Made by a program: the position numbers and the translations under genes. Positions 58,656 through 64,000 of a DNA stretch of 64,000 bases are shown in pieces; the stretch's first letter is position 1; the number at the start of each line of letters is the position of its first letter. The DNA is from Cellulomonas sp. 73-92 (GTDB taxonomy: Bacteria > Actinomycetota > Actinomycetes > Actinomycetales > Cellulomonadaceae): contig NZ_MKTH01000018.1 in assembly GCF_001898175.1 (NCBI RefSeq), forward strand, positions 1 through 64,000, in the 5' to 3' direction. Below the pieces are notes generated by a model, which saw only the letters and a program-made list of their open reading frames with translations, made no database searches and was not told the DNA's origin.

Positions 58656-59645
58656 ATGGTCCGGGCGGTGCGCTGGGGGATCCTCGGAGCCGGCGGCATC
58701 GCCGCCACGGTCGGGGCCGACGTCGTGGCCTCCCCCGGCAGCCTGGTGGCGGCCGTGGCCTCCCGGGACCTCGACCGAGCCGTCGCCCTCGCCGAGCGCC
58801 TGGGAGCGGCCCGCGAGTACGGGTCGTACGACGAGCTCGTCGCCGACCCCGGCGTCGACGTCGTCTACGTCGCCACCACCCACGCCCAGCACCACGCGGC
58901 CGCCCTGGCGGCGCTGCACGCCGGCAAGCCCGTGCTCGTCGAGAAGCCGCTCGCGCTCAACGCCCGCCAGGGTCACCAGATCGCCGAGGCAGCGGCCCGG
59001 CGCGGGCTGCTGTGCCTCGAGGGCATGTGGACCAGGCTCAACCCGACCGTCCGGCGGATCCGGCAGATCGTCGAGTCCGGCGAGATCGGCGAGCTGAGGG
59101 CGGTCCGGGCGGACCTCTCGCACACGTTCGACTACCACCCCGCCCACCGCCTCTTCGACCCCGCGGTCGGCGGCGGCGCGCTGCTCGACCTGGGGGTCTA
59201 CCCCGCCGCGGTGGCGTGGCTGCTGCTCGGCCGTCCCGACGACGTCAGCGCACGCGCCACGCCGGCGCCCACCGGCGTCGACGCAGCGGACAGCATGCTG
59301 TGGACCTACGCGGACGGCCGGTGCGCGCAGCTGACGTGCTCGGCGGTGAGCGAGGCGGGGTCGACCGCGACGGTGATCGGCACCCGGGGCTGGATCGAGG
59401 CCGCCGGGCCGATCTTCCGCACCGAGGAGATCACGGTGGCCACCGCGCAGGGGTCGCGGACGGAGCGCCACCCGCTGCCCGCCGGGAACGGCTACGGGCT
59501 CGAGGTGGCCGAGGTGGAGCGGTGCCTGCACGCGGGCGCCACCGACAGCCCCGACATGCCGCTGGCGGCGAGCCTCGGCGTGCTCGAGGTGCTCGACGAG
59601 GTGCGTCGCCAGACCGGCGTCCACTACCCGGGTGAGGAGGAGTGA
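58656..59645 (+). CDS. Gfo/Idh/MocA-family sugar dehydrogenase
   Basis: A 329-residue NAD(P)-dependent oxidoreductase. Rossmann motif WGILGAGGIAATV, then VYVATTHAQHHAAAL and VLVEKPLALN with the catalytic Lys of the EKP motif; GGGALLDLGVYPAAVA carries the conserved Asp/Tyr. The ATG at 58656 has AAGGGGG upstream. Family members oxidise or epimerise sugars and inositols, or reduce keto-sugars. It is the first gene of the plus-strand operon and overlaps or abuts the SDR gene (TGATG). Confidence 0.9.
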   Translation: MVRAVRWGILGAGGIAATVGADVVASPGSLVAAVASRDLDRAVALAERLGAAREYGSYDELVADPGVDVVYVATTHAQHHAAALAALHAGKPVLVEKPLALNARQGHQIAEAAARRGLLCLEGMWTRLNPTVRRIRQIVESGEIGELRAVRADLSHTFDYHPAHRLFDPAVGGGALLDLGVYPAAVAWLLLGRPDDVSARATPAPTGVDAADSMLWTYADGRCAQLTCSAVSEAGSTATVIGTRGWIEAAGPIFRTEEITVATAQGSRTERHPLPAGNGYGLEVAEVERCLHAGATDSPDMPLAASLGVLEVLDEVRRQTGVHYPGEEE

Positions 59646-60388
59646 TGGGACTGCTCGAGGGCAGGCTCGCCGTGGTGACGGCGGGCACCGCCGGCATCGG
59701 CCGCGCCACGGCGCGCCGGTTCATCGCCGAGGGCGCGGACGTCGTCGTCGTCTCGCCGTTCCGGACCGAGCTCGACGAGACGGTCGCGGCCCTGGGGCCG
59801 CACGCGATCGCCGGGCCGGCGGACGCGGCGGACCCGGACGACCTGGACCGTCTCGCCGCGCAGCTGCGGGGGCTGGGGCGGCCGGTGGACACGCTGTTCG
59901 TCAACGCCGGCCGCGACGTGCCGGCCACCGCCGTCGTCGACACCACGCCGGAGCAGTTCGACCGCGTGAGCGACCTCAACTTCCGCGGCGCGTTCTTCAC
60001 CACGAAGGCCCTCGTCCCGCTCATGCGCGACGGCGGCACGATCGTGCTCACCGCCTCCATCGCGGGCAGCAACGGCGGCCCGGGCCACGCCGTGTACAAC
60101 GCGACGAAGGCGGCGGTGCGCTCGCTGGCCCGCACGCTCACCGCGGAGCTGCGCGACCGGCGCATCCGCGCCAACGCGATCAGCCCGGGGCCCACCGGCA
60201 CCGCCGGGTTCTCCGACTTCTTCGCCGGCGACGCGGAGGTCATCGCGCAGGTCGCGGCGCAGATCCCGGTGGGGCGCATCGCCGACCCGAGCGAGATCGC
60301 CGCCGCGGTGCTCTTCCTGGCGTGCGACGAGTCGAGCTTCGTCGCCGGCGCGGAGCTCGTCGTCGACGGCGGCATGAGCCAGGTCTAG
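59645..60388 (+). CDS. Short-chain dehydrogenase/reductase (classical SDR)
   Basis: A 247-residue SDR. The cofactor motif is TAGTAGIGRATARRF, NAG is present as FVNAGRDV, and the active site shows a Ser in TASIAGSNGG and YNATKAAVRSLARTL (YxxxK). The C-terminal end FVAGAELVVDGGMSQV is classic. Start ATG 59645 has GGAGGAG upstream; a GTG three bases before is possible. It likely oxidises a sugar in concert with the Gfo/Idh/MocA enzyme. Confidence 0.93.
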   Translation: MGLLEGRLAVVTAGTAGIGRATARRFIAEGADVVVVSPFRTELDETVAALGPHAIAGPADAADPDDLDRLAAQLRGLGRPVDTLFVNAGRDVPATAVVDTTPEQFDRVSDLNFRGAFFTTKALVPLMRDGGTIVLTASIAGSNGGPGHAVYNATKAAVRSLARTLTAELRDRRIRANAISPGPTGTAGFSDFFAGDAEVIAQVAAQIPVGRIADPSEIAAAVLFLACDESSFVAGAELVVDGGMSQV

Positions 60389-60400
60389 GAGGATCGCACC

Positions 60401-60772
60401 ATGCCGCTCGTGACGCTCGAGGTCGCCGACACCGTCCCGCCGGCCACGCGCCTCGCCTACGCCGACGCCGTGCACCGCGGGCTCGTGGAGGGCCTCCACC
60501 TGGACGCGGGTGACCGCTTCTGCGTGATCCACCCGCTGCCGGAGGACCACCTCATCGCCGACCGGCACTACCTTGGCGGCGAGCGCCGTCACCCCCTGTA
60601 CGTGCGCGTCCAGGCGACGCACGGCTGGGGCGTCGCCGACAAGGAGGCGGCGTTCCAGGCGATCGCACGCAACCTGCAGGCCGAGGGCGTTCGCCCCGAC
60701 GACGTCTTCGTCGTCATCACCGACAACCACGTCGGGGACTGGTACCCCGGCGCCCGTGGCACGAAGGGCTGA
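60401..60772 (+). CDS. Tautomerase-superfamily protein
   Basis: A 123-residue paralogue of the protein at 53604. It begins MPLVTLEV, so a catalytic Pro1 is expected, and shows the two-repeat layout (ATRLAYADAVHRGLVEGLHL, KEAAFQAIARNLQAEGV). The motif DNHVGDWYPGA at its end parallels EVGFEDWYSGA of the other copy, indicating common ancestry. The ATG has AGGAGG upstream. It lies between a sugar dehydrogenase gene and a GH3 gene. Reaction unknown. Confidence 0.82.
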   Translation: MPLVTLEVADTVPPATRLAYADAVHRGLVEGLHLDAGDRFCVIHPLPEDHLIADRHYLGGERRHPLYVRVQATHGWGVADKEAAFQAIARNLQAEGVRPDDVFVVITDNHVGDWYPGARGTKG

Positions 60773-60776
60773 TGCT

Positions 60777-63050
60777 GTGACCAACCACGAGGAGCGAGCG
60801 CGCGAGGTCCTGGCGGGCCTGTCGCTCGAGGAGAAGCTGGCCCAGCTGGTCGGCGTGTGGGTCGAGGCCGGCGGCGGCGCCGAGGTCGCCCCGATGCAGG
60901 ACGCGATGGAGCAGGACACCCCGCCCTTCGAGGAGTTCGCCAAGCACGGGCTCGGCCAGATCACGCGGTTCTACGGCACCCGGCCGCTCGAGCCCGTGGC
61001 CGCCGCGAAGGCGCTGCGCGAGCGCCAGCGCTGGCTCGTCGAGCACACCCGTCCCGGCATCCCCGCCATGGTGCACGAGGAGTGCCTGACCGGCCTGTCC
61101 GCCTGGCAGGCCGCGACCTTCCCCGCTCCGCTGGCGTGGGGCGCGTCGTTCGACGCCGACCTGGTGCAGGCGATGGGCCGCGCGATCGGCGACACCATGC
61201 GCTCGCTCGGCGTGCACCAGGGCCTGGCCCCGCTGCTGGACGTCGTCCGCGACGCCCGCTGGGGTCGCGTCGAGGAGTGCATCGGCGAGGACCCCTACCT
61301 TGTCGGCACGGTGGGCACCGCCTACGTGCGCGGTCTGCAGGACGCCGGGATCGTCGCGACGCTCAAGCACTTCGTCGGCTACTCGGCCTCGCGCGCGGGC
61401 CGCAACCTCGCCCCGGTGTCGGCCGGGCCGCGGGAGGTGGCGGACGTGCTGCTGCCCCCGTTCGAGATGGCCGTCCTCGACGGCGGGGCGCGCTCGGTGA
61501 TGAACTCGTACGCCGAGATCGACGGGCTGCCGGTCGCCGCGAGCCGGGAGCTGCTGACGCAGACCCTGCGCGACCGATGGGGCTTCACCGGCGTCGTCGT
61601 CGCCGACTACTTCGCGGTGGCCTTCCTGGCCACGCTGCACGGCGTCGCGGACGGCCTGGCCGACGCGGCGGTGCAGGCGCTGACGGCCGGGATCGACGTC
61701 GAGCTGCCGACCGGCAACGCGTACCTCCAGCTGGCCGACGCGGTGCGCTCCGGCGCGCTCGACGAGGCGCTGATCGACCGGGCAGCGCTGCGCGTCCTGA
61801 CCCAGAAGGCCGAGCTCGGGCTGCTCGACGAGCGGTTCGACGAGGCCGGCGCCGACCCGGGACCTCTCGACCCGGCGGAGCACCGCGCGCTGGCGTCCCG
61901 GCTGGCGGAGGAGAGCGTCGTCCTCGTCGCGAACGACGGGACGCTGCCGCTGGCGCAGGCCGCGCGCGTGGCCGTCATCGGCCCCAACGCCGACCGCGCC
62001 GAGGCGCTCTTCGGCTGCTACTCCTTCACCAACCACGTGCTGCCGAACTTCCCCGACGTCACGCTCGGCATCGACGTGCCGACGGTGCTCGCCGCGGTGC
62101 GGGACGAGGTGGCCGACGTCACGTACGCGCGCGGCTGCGGCGTGAGCGAGGCGGACCGCTCCGGGTTCGACGAGGCGGTCGCCGCCGCCGCGGCGGCCGA
62201 CGTCGCCGTCGTGGTCGTCGGCGACCAGGCCGGCCTGTTCGGGCGCGGCACGTGCGGCGAGGGCTGCGACACCGACGACCTCGAGCTGCCCGGCGTGCAG
62301 CGCCCGCTCGTCGAGGCTGTGCTCGCGACGGGCACGCCCGTCGTGCTCGTCCTCGTCACCGGCCGGCCCTACGCCGTGGGCTGGGCCCTGGACCGGTGCG
62401 CGGCCGTGCTGCAGGCGTTCTTCCCCGGCGAGGAGGGCGCGGCGGCGATCGCCGGCGTGCTCACCGGACGGGTCAACCCCTCCGGCCGGCTGCCCGTCAG
62501 CCTGCCGGGCTCAGGCGGCGCGCAGCCCTACTCCTACCTGCACCCGCCGCTCGGCGGCGCGTCGTCGGTGTCCAACCTCGACCCGGCGCCGGCCCGGCCG
62601 TTCGGCTTCGGCCTCTCGTACACCACCTTCACGCACGAGGACCTCGTCGCCGTCCCGAGCGTCGCCACGGACGGCGTCATCGAGGCCACGGTGCGGGTGA
62701 GGAACACCGGCACCCGGGCCGGCGCGGACGTGGTGCAGCTCTACGCGCACGACCCGGTCGCCTCCATCACGCGGCCCGCGGCCCAGCTGCTCGGGTACGC
62801 ACGCGTGGAGCTCGAGGCCGGGCAGTCGACGGAGGTCCGCTTCCGCGTGCCGACCGCCCGCCTGGCCTTCTCCGGTCGCGACCTGGTGCGCGCCGTCGAG
62901 CCGGGTGCGATCGAGCTGTGGGTGGGGCCGTCGTGCGAGGTCCGGGAGACGCAGGCGGGCACCGAGCTCGTCGGCGACCGGCACCCCGTGACGACGGCGG
63001 ACGCCCGCTGGACCGAGGTCGCCGCCGGCACCCCGGCGCCCGTCGCCTGA
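60777..63050 (+). CDS. GH3 beta-glycosidase (beta-xylosidase/beta-glucosidase)
   Basis: A 757-residue family 3 enzyme with three domains: a TIM barrel (KHFVGYS; nucleophile Asp277 in VVVADYFAV), an alpha/beta sandwich (VVVVGDQAGLFGRGTCGEG) and a fibronectin type III-like C-terminus (VRVRNTGTRAGADVVQLYAHD). It lacks a signal peptide, so it acts in the cytoplasm on imported oligosaccharides. Beta-xylosidase activity is favoured by the neighbouring GH10. Start GTG 60777 with AAGGG upstream. Confidence 0.93.
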   Translation: MTNHEERAREVLAGLSLEEKLAQLVGVWVEAGGGAEVAPMQDAMEQDTPPFEEFAKHGLGQITRFYGTRPLEPVAAAKALRERQRWLVEHTRPGIPAMVHEECLTGLSAWQAATFPAPLAWGASFDADLVQAMGRAIGDTMRSLGVHQGLAPLLDVVRDARWGRVEECIGEDPYLVGTVGTAYVRGLQDAGIVATLKHFVGYSASRAGRNLAPVSAGPREVADVLLPPFEMAVLDGGARSVMNSYAEIDGLPVAASRELLTQTLRDRWGFTGVVVADYFAVAFLATLHGVADGLADAAVQALTAGIDVELPTGNAYLQLADAVRSGALDEALIDRAALRVLTQKAELGLLDERFDEAGADPGPLDPAEHRALASRLAEESVVLVANDGTLPLAQAARVAVIGPNADRAEALFGCYSFTNHVLPNFPDVTLGIDVPTVLAAVRDEVADVTYARGCGVSEADRSGFDEAVAAAAAADVAVVVVGDQAGLFGRGTCGEGCDTDDLELPGVQRPLVEAVLATGTPVVLVLVTGRPYAVGWALDRCAAVLQAFFPGEEGAAAIAGVLTGRVNPSGRLPVSLPGSGGAQPYSYLHPPLGGASSVSNLDPAPARPFGFGLSYTTFTHEDLVAVPSVATDGVIEATVRVRNTGTRAGADVVQLYAHDPVASITRPAAQLLGYARVELEAGQSTEVRFRVPTARLAFSGRDLVRAVEPGAIELWVGPSCEVRETQAGTELVGDRHPVTTADARWTEVAAGTPAPVA

Positions 63051-63062
63051 GAGGACGTCATC

Positions 63063-64000
63063 GTGCACGAGGTCGTCGTCCCCCGCCCCGACCGCTACGC
63101 CCACCGCACGTCCCGCACCGTGGTCACGGTGCTCGACGCCGCCGGCCGGCCCGTCGCGGACGCGCAGGTGCAGGTGGAGCAGCGCCGCCACGAGTTCGGC
63201 TTCGGCAACATCGGGTTCGACCTGATCCCCCTGGCCAACCACGAGCGGGAGGTCCGCCGCAACGTCTTCGGGGGTGCGCACGAGAACCTCGAGCGGCTCG
63301 CCGAGCTCTACCTGGACCTCTTCAACGCCGCGACGCTGCCGTTCTACTGGCGCTCGTTCGAGCCCGAGCGCGGCCGGCCCGACACGGCACGCCTGCGCGC
63401 CACGGCCGAGTGGTTCGCCGCCCACGGCGTAATGGTCAAGGGCCACCCGCTGCTGTGGCACACGCTCGCCCCGCAGTGGCTGCTGCCGCTGTCGGACGAC
63501 GAGGTGGAGGCCGCGATCCGGGCGCGCATCACCCGGGACGTCACCGACTTCGCCGGCGTCATCCGCACGTGGGACGCCATCAACGAGGCCGTCATCCTGC
63601 CCGTGTTCACGGCGGAGGAGAACGCCGTAACGCGCCTCGCGCAGCGCGAGGGCCGCCTCGCCATGGTGCGGCTGGCGTTCGAGACGGCGCGGGCCGCCGA
63701 CCCGGGCGTGACGCTGCTGCTCAACGACTTCAACATGTCGCCGCCGTACGAGCGCCTGGTCGAGGAGTGCCTGGCGGCGGGCGTCCGGATCGACGCCCTG
63801 GGGCTGCAGTCGCACATGCACCAGGGGTACTGGGGTGAGGAGAAGACCCTCGACGTGCTCGAGCGCTTCTCGCGGTTCGGGCTCCCGCTCCACATGACGG
63901 AGACGACGCTGCTCTCGGGCCACCTCATGCCGCCCGAGATCGAGGACCTCAACGACTACCAGGTGCCGGACTGGCCCTCCACGCCGGAGGGCGAGGAACG
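63063..64000 (+). CDS. GH10 endo-1,4-beta-xylanase, 3-prime truncated by window end
   Basis: The first 312 codons of a family 10 xylanase. After a short beta-rich N-terminus (VVTVLDAAGRPVADAQVQVE) come VKGHPLLWHTLAPQWL, the acid/base Glu175 in TWDAINEAV and the nucleophile Glu280 in HMTETTL. The gene is open at 64000. No signal peptide precedes it, unlike secreted xylanases, so it probably shortens imported xylo-oligosaccharides inside the cell. The GTG start is 13 bases after the GH3 stop, with GAGAGGA between them. Confidence 0.93.
   Translation, partial: MHEVVVPRPDRYAHRTSRTVVTVLDAAGRPVADAQVQVEQRRHEFGFGNIGFDLIPLANHEREVRRNVFGGAHENLERLAELYLDLFNAATLPFYWRSFEPERGRPDTARLRATAEWFAAHGVMVKGHPLLWHTLAPQWLLPLSDDEVEAAIRARITRDVTDFAGVIRTWDAINEAVILPVFTAEENAVTRLAQREGRLAMVRLAFETARAADPGVTLLLNDFNMSPPYERLVEECLAAGVRIDALGLQSHMHQGYWGEEKTLDVLERFSRFGLPLHMTETTLLSGHLMPPEIEDLNDYQVPDWPSTPEGEE

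Noticed and set aside
1..64000. CRISPR array, insertion sequence, prophage or toxin-antitoxin module
   Set aside because: I found no spaced direct repeats, transposase, integrase, phage structural gene or small toxin-antitoxin pair.

Overview
This window is very GC-rich DNA with short intergenic gaps, many GTG starts and many stop/start overlaps of the GTGA or ATGA type. It looks like a chromosomal segment of a hemicellulose-degrading actinobacterium, probably of the Cellulomonas/Isoptericola/Promicromonospora kind; this is inferred from style, not from a marker gene. Supporting signs are a SAM-IV riboswitch, a homologue of the mycothiol-linked nitroreductase family, a cysteine-rich leader peptide before cysK, RpiB with the mycobacterial-type SGNGEQ motif, and cytoplasmic GH78/GH3/GH10 enzymes. 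I see no transposase, integrase, phage gene, CRISPR array or rRNA.

Layout. (1) 1-6277, plus strand: an amino-sugar operon, probably N-acetylgalactosamine: end of a binding protein, two ABC permeases, KbaZ/GatZ-like subunit, AgaS-like isomerase/deaminase, BadF-type sugar kinase and KbaY-type aldolase. (2) 6280-13323, minus strand: a SAM-IV riboswitch leads an operon of a Liv-type importer (lipoprotein, fused LivH-LivM permease, LivG, LivF), a luciferase-like monooxygenase and two AhpD/CMD-fold proteins. This looks like a sulfur-scavenging operon. (3) 13461-16654: DMT exporter, small lipoprotein, RidA, PrmC-like methyltransferase and tRNA-Pro(TGG). (4) 16748-22305: DhaK, DhaL, HAD phosphatase, class II aldolase and an unusual transaldolase-like protein (minus), divergent from a GntR/UTRA regulator. 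(5) 22331-25154: LacI regulator, then Cys leader peptide, cysK and cysE. (6) 25214-40188: housekeeping and singletons (DUF1648 protein, Eis-type acetyltransferase, FKBP lipoprotein, alkyltransferase-like protein, RpiB, M13 protease, DsbA-fold nitroreductase, PepN, MalQ, PTS EIIA/EIIB, truncated globin, thioesterases). (7) 40281-49507, minus: two pairs of large GTPases flanking ettA and ssb. (8) 49707-64000: a LacI-controlled xylan/rhamnoside locus with GH78, an ABC sugar importer, sugar oxidoreductases, two tautomerase-fold proteins, GH3 and a GH10 xylanase running off the end.

How it fits together. Regions 1, 4 and 8 are sugar-uptake and catabolic modules. In region 8, divergent operons share GAAACnTT-type sites, and hydrolases without signal peptides imply oligosaccharide import followed by intracellular cleavage. 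Regions 2 and 5 appear to sense sulfur status by two RNA mechanisms: SAM binding and cysteine-codon attenuation. Several convergent gene pairs end in perfect hairpins that contain both stop codons. The least explained parts are the duplicated GTPase pairs (7), the aldolase/kinase/transaldolase set (4) and the tautomerase-oxidoreductase enzymes (8).
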